A DNA stretch of 56,469 bases from Chloroflexi bacterium HGW-Chloroflexi-9 (GTDB lineage: Bacteria > Chloroflexota > Dehalococcoidia > UBA2979), in NCBI GenBank assembly GCA_002840675.1, contig PHBR01000005.1, positions 1 to 56,469 on the forward strand. The letters run 5' to 3'. Below, piece after piece: positions 43,896 to 52,497 of the stretch. Made by a program: the position numbers and the translations under genes. Within the stretch, counting starts at the first letter, position 1; each line of letters begins with the position of its first letter. The notes beneath the pieces are model-generated. The model saw nothing but the letters and a program-made list of their open reading frames with translations, was not told the DNA's origin and ran no database searches.

Positions 43896-45070
43896 CGACG
43901 CTTCGCCGGCGCCCCCGCTTTCGCCGCGCGGATTGACGGGACGATGCACTGTTCGATCACCCACCGCACGGCGGGCACGCACACTGCATCCCCGAAGCCG
44001 AAGAGCGCCTGGTTCTCGGTCACAGCGGGAGGAATACAGTAGTTCGGGGCACCCTGGAGACTGGCGTACTCCCTGGACGTCATCCAGCGCACTCGGAGCC
44101 GATCCCGCCCTGCTTCCACGAGGGCTTGCTTGCTCGACCCGCCCCGCGCCGTACGGAGGCATCCGGCGCGAGAGTCCGCGCGGATTTCCCACGTTGCCTT
44201 GCCTCGGCGCGTACGACGATATGCGGTCGCCCACGACACCTCGCGGCCCTTGACGCGCCGATAGAGGCGCGTTTCCTGCAGATCGCTCAGCGAGCTGCGG
44301 AAACGGTCGACTCGCGCGTCGTCCCACCAAAGCTCGTCCCGAGCATCGAGCCGCTCGACGACATCGTCGAGCGCGACCTCGGCGGGCGGCGGCGGCTCGA
44401 TGTCCGCAAAGCGGAGATCCAGGTCAGGGTTCCGATCTGCGAATGATCGAATCGAGTCCGGGCGGAGCGGCGACGGTTTGTGAGGCGAGATCTGCGAATC
44501 CGAATACGGACCGCCAATGATGAACAGGCGAAGACGGCTCTGCGGGACGAAGAGCGCAGCGTCCAGCAATATGAGGTCGCACGCGTACCCGAGCTCGTTG
44601 AGCCGCGCGACTGCGGCCCTCAAGTCCTCTCCCGCGTGCGAGGTCAGCAGCCCTGGTACGTTCTCGACGAGCACGTGCGACGGACGCCGCTCCGCCATCT
44701 CCTCTAGGACGCGGGTGAACTCCCAAAACAATCCCGACTCGGCCCCGGCGAGTCCACGACGCGCACCCGCGAGCGAGAGGTCGGTGCATGGGAACGATGC
44801 GGTCGCCAAGTCGACGTGCGGCACATCGTCGCCGCGGACGTTGCGGATGTCATCGAGGACGAAGTCCTGCTCGCCGAAGTTGGCTTGGTAGAGGTTCCGC
44901 TTGAAGCGCTCGATGTCGTTGGCGAATCGGACGTTGAATCCGGCCTGCTCCAGCGCCTGACGCACCAGCCCGATTCCGGCAAAGAACTCAGCGGCCGTCA
45001 GGGGGTGCGGGTGGGCTACGGCGGTTCGAGGGCGGGATGGAACGGCAACTGTCACCATGGCCGGCATCAT
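43892..45070 (-). CDS. C5-cytosine DNA methyltransferase
   Basis: 392 residues with the ordered C5-methyltransferase motifs: I AEFFAGIGLVRQAL, IV ATASFPCTDLSLAG with the catalytic Cys of PC, VI VLVENVPGLL, VIII SRLRLFIIGG, a short target-recognition region, then IX ECLRTARGGS-like LRTARGGSS and X FGFGDAVCVPAVRW. It methylates cytosine within an unknown target. The 4-nt-overlapped DUF4928 gene is its likely nuclease, and the Vsr at 37.3 kb its mismatch-repair companion. The frame opens at 45070; an ATG at 45058 (12 nt after GAGGT) is an equally good start. Confidence 0.92.
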   Translation of the reverse strand: MMPAMVTVAVPSRPRTAVAHPHPLTAAEFFAGIGLVRQALEQAGFNVRFANDIERFKRNLYQANFGEQDFVLDDIRNVRGDDVPHVDLATASFPCTDLSLAGARRGLAGAESGLFWEFTRVLEEMAERRPSHVLVENVPGLLTSHAGEDLRAAVARLNELGYACDLILLDAALFVPQSRLRLFIIGGPYSDSQISPHKPSPLRPDSIRSFADRNPDLDLRFADIEPPPPAEVALDDVVERLDARDELWWDDARVDRFRSSLSDLQETRLYRRVKGREVSWATAYRRTRRGKATWEIRADSRAGCLRTARGGSSKQALVEAGRDRLRVRWMTSREYASLQGAPNYCIPPAVTENQALFGFGDAVCVPAVRWVIEQCIVPSIRAAKAGAPAKRR

Positions 45071-45256
45071 ACCTCAATGAACTGATGATCGGGGTGATCG
45101 GTTTACTGGTTGTTCAGCACCGCCTGGATCCGCGACCCAAGGTCCCGCCGAACGTCCGCGTGCCCGTGCGCCTCCTGCCATCTGCGCGGCAGCGGGTGCT
45201 CTCTCATCTGTGGATGCCGACCGAACGAGGGGGAGGGGATAGCCCCCTCGACCTGG

Positions 45257-45484
45257 TCAAGTTATCTCCTGAGGGGCAGGAAGCACTTCCAGGAAGGCAT
45301 CGGTAACCGAGTCGAACGTCTCAAGTGCATCGTACGGCGTGTTCGCCTGCTCCCAGGCCTGCTCGGATGCGAATAACCCCGCCCCCTCCCCGGTTGTATC
45401 AGTCACGATCACTCGACCGTCAGGTAGCTCAAGGATCGTCGCAACGAAGTCGCCGCGTGCCTTCTGACGTACTTGAACAAGCAT
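45257..45484 (-). CDS. Small hypothetical protein
   Basis: 75 residues (MLVQVRQKARGDFVATILEL ... GRVIVTDTTGEGAGLF ... YDALETFDSV). A strong GGAGG sits 8 nt before the ATG at 45484. The size and beta-rich start suggest a small regulatory or antitoxin-like protein, but no family is recognised. It is encoded on the opposite strand to the adjacent TIR gene. Confidence 0.62.
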   Translation of the reverse strand: MLVQVRQKARGDFVATILELPDGRVIVTDTTGEGAGLFASEQAWEQANTPYDALETFDSVTDAFLEVLPAPQEIT

Positions 45485-45665
45485 GGCACAGCCTCCAGGC
45501 TCAGAGATTCACTTAGGTTACGCACTCGTACCCGCGTACTCCAAGGAGGAGGTGACATTCTAGAGATCCTGGGCGGTTCGAGTAGTGCCCCGGAGGCCGC
45601 GGCTCTCGGAATCCACCGCGTAGCCGAATGTTCCTGCCGAGGGGATAAGTGGTAGAAGAAGCGGC

Positions 45666-46940
45666 ATGGGTGACATTCATTCCGGCATGCGGATCGAGAC
45701 GCTCTCCACTGGGGCGGGCGGGGGCGTCGAATTCACACTCGCCCGTGTCGTCAACGGGAAAGCGGACGTTTCCTACGGGCTCCATGGAGCCCAACGCACT
45801 CACTCCCTAAGCGGGGGTGTCGATCGCGACGACCTGCTGCAATGGCTCGGATTCCGAAACCTCGGGTGCGGCATCACGCGGGACCGCGAGACCTTCTGTA
45901 TCGCCGTCGACGAAGAGTTCGACCTAGACGGTTTCGTCAGCGCCTTCACAGAGGCTCAGGGGCTTATAAGCACTTCCGACCAACTACTTCAACGCTGCGG
46001 CTTCTTCCTCGAGAGTCGCGAGTTCCCCGCCAAACAATGGGCGCGCACCCGGGGAGACGGACATTCTGGATCAGACCAAGAGCGTCTAAAGGAGTCGGGG
46101 GATGCGAACTTCGAGTACCGCCTCACCTTCCTGAACCAGAATGGTCAGAAGGGATGGACGACCCACGTCCGCCCGAAGGAAGCCCCGATCTCATCCGAGA
46201 TATCCCGCCTCTTCGCAAGGCTCGGCCTGCGCGACCTCGAGGAGTGCATCGAGTTCGCCTTCGAGTCCTGCTACTGGCGGAACATCTCGTATGAGAAGGC
46301 AGGCGACTCGTTCTTCGATGCGAACACCAACACGGTTCACGGATGGTACGACCATCTCAGTTCGGATTTCTCCCCGGCGATTGAGGCTTTCCTCGCTGCT
46401 GAAGCGCGGCTAAGCGAGTTCGGCTTCAGCATCCTTCCTCGGTCGGACGAGCGACGGGCCGTGCGGCGTCCTGTCGCGACACGCTCTGCCTCGCCGGCGC
46501 GCCTTTCGGCTGATCCGAGCGATGAGGACGACGAGTTCGATGTCGCGATCTCCTTCGCGGGGTCAGACCGGAAGCACGCCGAAGCCCTCGCCACGATCCT
46601 TCGGGATCGCCGCATCAAGGTCTTCTATGACGCCTTCTATGGGAGCCGACTGTGGGGCAAGCGGCTCACCGAGTTCTTCGATCGCATCTACCGGAAGCAA
46701 GCGCGCTTCTGCGTGATGTTCGTGTCGTCGGAGTACCGCGATCGGCAGTGGACGACGCACGAGCGTCGAAGCGCCCTTAGTCGCGCTGTCGAGGACAAGG
46801 GGCGCGAGTACATACTCCCGATCATGGTTGAGCCCGTTGACCTAGACGGACTTCCCCCTGACGTTGCGTACGTCGCTCTTGAAGAGCATTCGATGGAGGC
46901 GATCGCGGAGATGCTTATCGAGAAGATTCGCGAGGGATGA
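45666..46940 (+). CDS. TIR-domain effector with an unassigned N-terminal domain
   Basis: 424 residues. The C-terminal ~135 residues are a TIR domain: DEFDVAISFAGSDRKHAEAL, IKVFYDAFYGSRLWGKRLTE (BB-loop region), FCVMFVSSEYRDRQWTTHER with the catalytic Glu in the THE helix, and YILPIMVEPVDLDGLP. TIR domains of this class split NAD+ when triggered. The first ~270 residues, likely the sensor, have no family that I recognise (FEYRLTFLNQNGQKGWTTHV, ECIEFAFESCYWRN). It starts at the ATG at 45666. It stands alone between the DUF4928/methyltransferase island and a BTAD-gene fragment. Confidence 0.85.
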   Translation: MGDIHSGMRIETLSTGAGGGVEFTLARVVNGKADVSYGLHGAQRTHSLSGGVDRDDLLQWLGFRNLGCGITRDRETFCIAVDEEFDLDGFVSAFTEAQGLISTSDQLLQRCGFFLESREFPAKQWARTRGDGHSGSDQERLKESGDANFEYRLTFLNQNGQKGWTTHVRPKEAPISSEISRLFARLGLRDLEECIEFAFESCYWRNISYEKAGDSFFDANTNTVHGWYDHLSSDFSPAIEAFLAAEARLSEFGFSILPRSDERRAVRRPVATRSASPARLSADPSDEDDEFDVAISFAGSDRKHAEALATILRDRRIKVFYDAFYGSRLWGKRLTEFFDRIYRKQARFCVMFVSSEYRDRQWTTHERRSALSRAVEDKGREYILPIMVEPVDLDGLPPDVAYVALEEHSMEAIAEMLIEKIREG

Positions 46941-47898
46941 GCGTCCTGTAGGCCTTGCCGCGCCGACGCACCCGCTCTCCTTCTTTTGGGTTTTACGGTG
47001 CTACCAGCCCGCACTATCGGCTGATCTCCCCGCTCTTGAGTTGCCGTCCGAGACGTACCGTTGCCTCCGCCGCGAGAGCGCGTGCGGGAGAACCCCTACG
47101 AATCCGCTACTCAGTCGGCCTGCATTCGCGGTCAGCTCGACCCCTGCCCGTTCCCCGACCGAACCAGCCCCGCTACGAGTTCCTGCAACTCTCCCGATGG
47201 CTCGATCCCCAGCGCGCTGAGCAGCCGCCCCCGGAACTCCAGGTAACAGCGTGCGGCCTGGGCGCGTACCTGTCGTGGAGGCGCGACGCGCCGTTGCGCG
47301 CGGTAGACGCCGTCGAGGTGATCGTCGAATCGGTGCGGGGGATGGATGGGGCGGAACTGGTCGGCGTGTCGGCGGCAGACATCGTGGCGAAGCAAAGGGT
47401 CAGGCTCGGGCAGTGGTTGGATCGAGGAGGGGGACTGCCTCGGCAGAGCTGCGAGGGCGGAGGACATAGGGCAAGTGATTCTCTGGGCGAGAGGGCGCTC
47501 AGGGGCGGATCAGCTCGTGTTGAAGTACCGCCAGATGTGGGATGAACAGGAGACGAGGGCGGAAGACGCGGAACGAGCCAGGCTCGCACTGCTCGAGACG
47601 TTGAGGCGGTGGATCGACCCAGCGACCCGGCCCGAGTTACCAGTGAACGCAGCATGACCCGACCCGGCCGCTGGCTCCCCACCGCCACCTGTGGCATCGC
47701 GAGGGCGTCGTGTACCTCGCGACGATCCAACTCACGGACCTCAGCCGCCTCGACACCCCGACCCTCGCCGGCGTCGGCGTCGTGACGGGCAGTATCGGCG
47801 GCCTGGCTGCAGCGCCCGAGGCCCCCACGCCGCCGCCACGCGAGGACCCGCGCCGTCCGCTAGTCTCGCCCCACGCAAGACGAGCCCCAGGAGGGACG
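46941..47898. other. Region with BTAD-gene fragment and no confident gene
   Basis: Apart from the 116-bp BTAD-gene copy at 47151-47266, I see only a weak plus-strand frame ending at 47657 (VLKYRQMWDEQETRAEDAER ... LLETLRRWID) whose stop overlaps another ATG as ATGA. Its helical C-terminal composition could be coding. The start is not supported, and the frame ahead of the SEC-C gene (from 47710) shows a short VYLATIQLTDLSRLD strand pattern. These may be remnants. Confidence 0.4.
47151..47266 (-). pseudogene. Truncated C-terminal copy of the BTAD regulator gene
   Basis: These 116 bp match 53611-53726 without gaps and encode AQAARCYLEFRGRLLSALGI and PSGELQELVAGL. The similarity stops sharply at both sides. 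It lacks all upstream domains of the regulator, so it is a dead fragment. It lies in the same orientation as the intact copy, 6.4 kb away, thereby flanking the SEC-C, MITE and Hachiman genes. Confidence 0.72.
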
Positions 47899-48726
47899 AT
47901 GCCAGGCCGGAACGACGCATGCCCGTGCGCGAGTGGAGCGAAGTACAAGAAGTGCTGCCTGCCACTGGAGCGCTACTTCGTACCGACGACACCGCCGATC
48001 GCGGAGCATTCGTTCCTAGCAGAGGTACTCGAAGAGTCGCCAGAACTCCGGAGCTTCATGGGGGAGGAGCGAGGCAGGCTCAGCCTCCCGGTGCGATGGT
48101 TCGTCGACCCGACTATCGCCGCGGACACCCGAGCCCGGATTACCTCGATACCGGGCGTCGTCCACCAGGTGAGGTTCCACGAAAGCCCGACAGACCCCGT
48201 GGACGTCGCTCACGAACTCGCCCATGCGCTCGTCGAGGTCGACGGCGTCGCCTTGGTGGGTGCGCTGCGAGCGGACCTCGATGACTTCAGCGCGGCGCTC
48301 TCCGGGATCCCCGCACACCCGCGGGTGCACGCCTACCTCCACAAGCACGGATTCGACCTGAGCAGGGTCTATGAGCAAGAGGTGGAGGGAGACCTGGCGA
48401 AGTTACGCCGGGTGGCTTCCGAGCCCTCTGACCACTTCACCGTCGCCATCTGGACGCTCAACTACGCCAAGATGAGGTTGATGCACCGGCAGGTCGCAGA
48501 GCTCACAGCCCACGACGGCGTGGATCGCTATGACGACTTCTTCGCCGCGCGATTCCCGAATGTCCATCGGGAAGCAGTCGAGACGCTGGCCGAGATTGAC
48601 CGCTACGACCTGACGGATATCGATGAGCAGGCGCGGCTGCTCAAAGCGCTAAAGGAGCGCTGCAAGCTGCCCGAGGACGGACTGGTGGTGCTTCGAACAC
48701 CGGTGGTCTGGCCGCTCAACGGGTGA
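47899..48726 (+). CDS. SEC-C zinc-motif protein with a HExxH helix
   Basis: 275 residues. It begins MPGRNDACPCASGAKYKKCC, the SEC-C zinc motif of SecA and many accessory proteins. A helix with VAHELAHALVEVDG has the HExxH signature of a zinc protease. The rest is helical with no named domain (VYEQEVEGDLAKLRRVASEP, LMHRQVAELTAHDG). Start ATG at 47899 follows AGGAGGGACG by a proper distance. An upstream in-frame extension exists but lacks protein character. It is located between the TIR and Hachiman genes; SEC-C proteins occur in defence islands, and a protease effector is possible. Confidence 0.75.
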   Translation: MPGRNDACPCASGAKYKKCCLPLERYFVPTTPPIAEHSFLAEVLEESPELRSFMGEERGRLSLPVRWFVDPTIAADTRARITSIPGVVHQVRFHESPTDPVDVAHELAHALVEVDGVALVGALRADLDDFSAALSGIPAHPRVHAYLHKHGFDLSRVYEQEVEGDLAKLRRVASEPSDHFTVAIWTLNYAKMRLMHRQVAELTAHDGVDRYDDFFAARFPNVHREAVETLAEIDRYDLTDIDEQARLLKALKERCKLPEDGLVVLRTPVVWPLNG

Positions 48727-48759
48727 CGTCGGCGCGTGCGCGCGACCGCGCTAGCCTGG

Positions 48760-48888
48760 CAGGGTGCTGAAAAGGCCCGGAGACCGCGATCTGGGTGCCG
48801 TAGAACCACAAGATGTTGTGGTCGACGACGGCCACAACTGCAGGATATGGGGCCTGAAATCGCGTCCGCTGCTTTTTTCAGCACCCTG
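48760..48888. mobile_element. 129-bp MITE-like element with 14-bp perfect terminal inverted repeats
   Basis: CAGGGTGCTGAAAA (48760-48773) and its perfect reverse complement TTTTCAGCACCCTG (48875-48888) bound a 129-bp segment with no gene. The interior holds a hairpin ACCACAA/TTGTGGT. The ends resemble insertion-sequence termini, and the flanks both carry GCTAG (48750-48754; 48889-48893 reads CTAGC). It is a short non-autonomous element, or a transposon deletion relic. It lies 34 nt beyond the SEC-C stop and 103 nt before the hamB stop. Confidence 0.72.
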
Positions 48889-48990
48889 CTAGCGACCGGG
48901 AACGCGGCCCATCCGCAGGTCCGTACGTCCGGTGGGTAGCCACATAGCGGCGCATCGACTCTCGGTTGTGCTGCAGGCAACCTAGCGGGG

Positions 48991-51900
48991 CTAATTGTTC
49001 GAACGAGAGATCATCAGCTGGACCGCTGCGGTACTGCCGCGCTGCACGGAGGTGGCCTTCGCCTCGAACTGGACACCGCTGTCGAGACTGGGTGCGATTA
49101 GCCGTGCGAGAGGACGAGGGAGGAAGCCCAATTGGGCGCCCTGGTGTTCGACCCAGATCGCGTTCGGGTCGTATGGATTGTCGTAGTCGCGTAGCAGCCG
49201 CAAGGGCATTCCGGGCTCCAATTCCGACAGATGCGCGCGGCGATTCTCGTACTGCAAACCCGCTACACGCGCCTCGTACGCAGACGGTTCGTCTCGGAGC
49301 AGTTCGGTGGTTCGTTGTCCGTCGCGAACCAAGGCCATCGCGCGCGGAACCAAGAGTCTGGCTTCGTCCGCAGTTGCATTCATGCCTAGGATAAAATCCT
49401 CCTCGGTGAGTTCGCTGAACCATTCGGCAAAAGCTGCATACGTGGAGGCTGCGCTCGTGGCTATGAATGTGTCCGCGATCGCGACAGACAGGTCTCGAGT
49501 TGGGCAGCCGAGAGTCATGGCCCAGGTCGCTTTCGGTGTTGCAACTCCGTACCGCACCATTGGCGCCAGCCAACGCGCCGTGTCCGAAAGGTCGTCCTTC
49601 ACGTCCAGGACGTGCCCAGCGATACGCATGTAAGCGGACGTCGCCCAGGGCAATTTGTAACCGAAGTAGTCGGTGATTACGTCTTTCTGAAATCGGCGCT
49701 CGTCTGCGTCCGCCGGCAGGTATTGATCTACCAGCTCCCGCATGGGCGCTTGTTGGACCCAATCAACGAGCAGTCCCGCCATATCGGCCGCAATTTCGAA
49801 CTTGGGAATGAATCGAGGAAGGTCGGCGATCGCGGTGTGGATTGTCGGAAGAAGCTCATCAACACCAACGTCAGCCTGAGTGAGGAGCCGCTTCACTTCG
49901 GTCGGGTTTGCGAGGATGCGCTCCTCGATCCGTAGACAGGTCGCTACGTCGAGTCCAGTCAAGGCGAAGGTTTGTCTCCGCTGGTCCTCACCAACTTCGG
50001 TTCGAATCGTCTGGAGCACACTCTTCGCGCGTTCCGTGAGAGGGGCTGTAGTACCGTCCGTCTGCTTCCTTACCTGAATTGAGACGAACGAATCACCGAT
50101 CAGCGATTCAAATCGAGACTCGGCGTCGGATCCAACACTCTCTTCCACTAGCTCTGCTAGTAGGTCCGAGTCGAGTTGCAGACGGAACTCGTCGTTCGAG
50201 AGTCGGTCGCTCACAAGTTCCTGAAGCAGTTGGAAGAGTCGACCTCGCAGCGACTCGGGCTCCCCGCGTAGATAGCGCGTGGCCTGACGAGCCTCGTAAT
50301 CATTGAGCGCTACGACGATGATGTGTCCTTCAGTTTCGGCCCCAGCTCGTCCCGCGCGGCCAGCGGTGTTCCAAAAGTCGCGCAATGTCACTCGACTGTC
50401 ATCGTCCTCGGCGGCATCCACCTCGTATTGATGAAGCGTATGGATGAGGACAGTCTTGACCGGAAGATTGACTCCCTGCGCGAGCGTGCCGGTCGCAACC
50501 AGCACCGGAAGCAAGCCGTTCCGGAAGTCGTCCTCTGCTGTTCGTCGCAGCGCATCGGGAAGTCCTGCATGGTGTACACCGATTCCCTGCCGAAGGAGGC
50601 CCACTATCGAAGACTCGCGTCCGAGCCACGCTTCAGCTACCGCGACGGATGTGGGCGGAAACGGACGGTCGAGAACTCTTCGGAAGGCACCCGGAATGCC
50701 GACACCTTCTGTCTGCCTACGGAGTTGTAGGCCCCGAGCTACGACCTGGGCGGTGGACTCAGCCCAGCGTGGCTGCGTGGTGAAGATCAGTACGGGCCCC
50801 TCGTCAGCAAACTTGAGTGCCAGTTCCGCGGTCAGGTCACCCTTTGAATTCGTTGGGAAGGGCACTTGCTTCGGGCGCCGTTGCTTTGGCGTGAAGTCGG
50901 TGTATTGGGAGACGGAGATTGGACGAGGTACGAAGGGCGCTTGGACCCCCTCGGTCGCACGCTCCAACGGATAGTCGATGCGATTCAGCTGCGCGTTAAA
51001 GACCCCTACGAGCTGGCGCGCCGGACGCCAATCGGTTGCCGCGACTGCAGAACGATCGCCGCACAGCCACTCCGCGAAATCGGCGGCGTTTTCATCGGAT
51101 ATCACCGCGGAGAGGAACAGGATCCGGGCATCTTGAAGCAATCGGGATTGCAGGCGTGTGAGCAGGAGTTCGTAGCCGACGCCTCTATCACGGGAGTCGA
51201 TGATGTGACCTTCGTCCAGAACAAGTAGGCCGACAGACTGAAAATGTGTCGGACGCGATCGGAGAAGCAGCGTCAATTTCTCTGGAGTCGTTATGAGGAG
51301 ATCAGCTGTGCTGAGCAGATCAGCCTCAAGTTCATCGAGGTCGTAGTTACCGAGGACTGACGTGACCCGGTAGCCGAGATTCGCGAACAGAGACGACATC
51401 GAGCTTTCGACTTCGTCGGCAAGCGCGTTGAATGGCGCGACATACACAACCTGACGCCGCGTTGGCTTGGTCAGTTCGCTCAGAATCGCCATTTCTGCGA
51501 TGCGCGTCTTGCCCGCGCTGGTCGGCATACGGATCGCGAGTCCGCTGGAGTCTGTGTTGAGGAGCCCGCTGTCGACAGCGCGCAACTGGGACTCCCAGAG
51601 CTCCACCCCGCTGCGTGCGTCTAGGGGACTCGATCCTCTGCCTCGAGCAGTCAACATGGCATACCGAGCCCAAATGCCGTCCCTCGCAATTGCCTCGTCC
51701 AGGACGGCCCAGACACTCGTGCGCTGCAGGCGCTGAGCGGTTGCCTCCATGGCGTCGACTTCGAGGAGCCACGACGGGTCTCCAACTGCCAGGATCAGGC
51801 CTCTCAGTTCTCGCCACGGCTCGACGAATTCTGAGAACGGCTGTCCTCGCAGCACGAAACGAGCCAGCGCGGCAAAGGCCGAGGCCGCGAGCAGCGCGAT

Positions 51901-52497
51901 CGGTAGACCCGCTGCGGCCTCGGCCGGCGCATCCTCCGCCTCGAGCTCACCTAGGAACTGGGCTTCGGAGCTCGGCAGCCAAAGGTTGAGTGCTGAGGCC
52001 TCCCGTTGCAGTCGAACAAAACGCCGTTGGAGAGCAAGCGCTATCCCTCTGCGCAAGACTGCATCGGCGGTTTCCAGATTCATCGAGTCCGGGAGTGGCG
52101 GCAGAGCGAGGGCACGCGCAAGGCAGGCTGAGTTCGCCGCGTAACCGGCTACTTGGTACAAGGTCGATGCGATGAGGGCGCTCGTGTGTTCGCTTGGGCC
52201 CTCATCGAGGCCCGACAGATACTCGAAGATTTCCGCGGCGCGACGAAGGTCGGGATTAGGATCGCGGCCGATCAAGTCGGCCTCCGACAAACGCAATGCA
52301 CTCTGAAGGATCGAGGTGCTCCGACGGACCAGCTGCTCTGTGGAGTACGTGTAGTTCACGCCCGCTACCGAGTCGGGCGCGACAGCGGAGAGAAGATGCT
52401 TCGATCGGAGTTGCGCCCAGTTATTGAGGAACCCAGGTTCCGTTGCAGTCTGCGTGAGTCGTTCGGCGAGCCCCTCCAGGTACGATTGCCGAGTCAT
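48991..52497 (-). CDS. hamB: Hachiman helicase HamB with C-terminal HIRAN-like domain
   Basis: 1168 residues. After an N-terminal helical region (~1-300) comes a superfamily 2 helicase: Walker A MPTSAGKT (324-331), LLVLDEGHIIDS (DEGH 428-431), ILFLSAVISD, then IGVHHAGLPDALRRTAEDDF, VLVATGTLAQGVNLP and FWNTAGRAGRAG, the Ski2-like motifs V and VI. The last ~90 residues read LRLLRDYDNPYDPNAIWVEH and QLGFLPRPLARLIAPSLDSG, a clear HIRAN-type fold that binds DNA ends. In Hachiman, HamB detects damaged or abnormal DNA and releases HamA nuclease activity. It overlaps hamA by 4 nt. Start ATG at 52497. Confidence 0.9.
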   Translation of the reverse strand: MTRQSYLEGLAERLTQTATEPGFLNNWAQLRSKHLLSAVAPDSVAGVNYTYSTEQLVRRSTSILQSALRLSEADLIGRDPNPDLRRAAEIFEYLSGLDEGPSEHTSALIASTLYQVAGYAANSACLARALALPPLPDSMNLETADAVLRRGIALALQRRFVRLQREASALNLWLPSSEAQFLGELEAEDAPAEAAAGLPIALLAASAFAALARFVLRGQPFSEFVEPWRELRGLILAVGDPSWLLEVDAMEATAQRLQRTSVWAVLDEAIARDGIWARYAMLTARGRGSSPLDARSGVELWESQLRAVDSGLLNTDSSGLAIRMPTSAGKTRIAEMAILSELTKPTRRQVVYVAPFNALADEVESSMSSLFANLGYRVTSVLGNYDLDELEADLLSTADLLITTPEKLTLLLRSRPTHFQSVGLLVLDEGHIIDSRDRGVGYELLLTRLQSRLLQDARILFLSAVISDENAADFAEWLCGDRSAVAATDWRPARQLVGVFNAQLNRIDYPLERATEGVQAPFVPRPISVSQYTDFTPKQRRPKQVPFPTNSKGDLTAELALKFADEGPVLIFTTQPRWAESTAQVVARGLQLRRQTEGVGIPGAFRRVLDRPFPPTSVAVAEAWLGRESSIVGLLRQGIGVHHAGLPDALRRTAEDDFRNGLLPVLVATGTLAQGVNLPVKTVLIHTLHQYEVDAAEDDDSRVTLRDFWNTAGRAGRAGAETEGHIIVVALNDYEARQATRYLRGEPESLRGRLFQLLQELVSDRLSNDEFRLQLDSDLLAELVEESVGSDAESRFESLIGDSFVSIQVRKQTDGTTAPLTERAKSVLQTIRTEVGEDQRRQTFALTGLDVATCLRIEERILANPTEVKRLLTQADVGVDELLPTIHTAIADLPRFIPKFEIAADMAGLLVDWVQQAPMRELVDQYLPADADERRFQKDVITDYFGYKLPWATSAYMRIAGHVLDVKDDLSDTARWLAPMVRYGVATPKATWAMTLGCPTRDLSVAIADTFIATSAASTYAAFAEWFSELTEEDFILGMNATADEARLLVPRAMALVRDGQRTTELLRDEPSAYEARVAGLQYENRRAHLSELEPGMPLRLLRDYDNPYDPNAIWVEHQGAQLGFLPRPLARLIAPSLDSGVQFEAKATSVQRGSTAAVQLMISRSNN

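Noticed and set aside
37338..45070. Assignment of the restriction-like island to DISARM, BREX or Dnd
   Set aside because: None of the marker genes is present (no DUF1998, PLD, PglZ or DndC/D/E-like genes). The helicase and C5 methyltransferase alone do not suffice.
47346..47657. Plus-strand frame ending LLETLRRWID before the SEC-C gene
   Set aside because: Its first half is a shadow of the BTAD fragment region and no start is supported. The last ~45 residues could be a remnant; reported only within the intergenic note.
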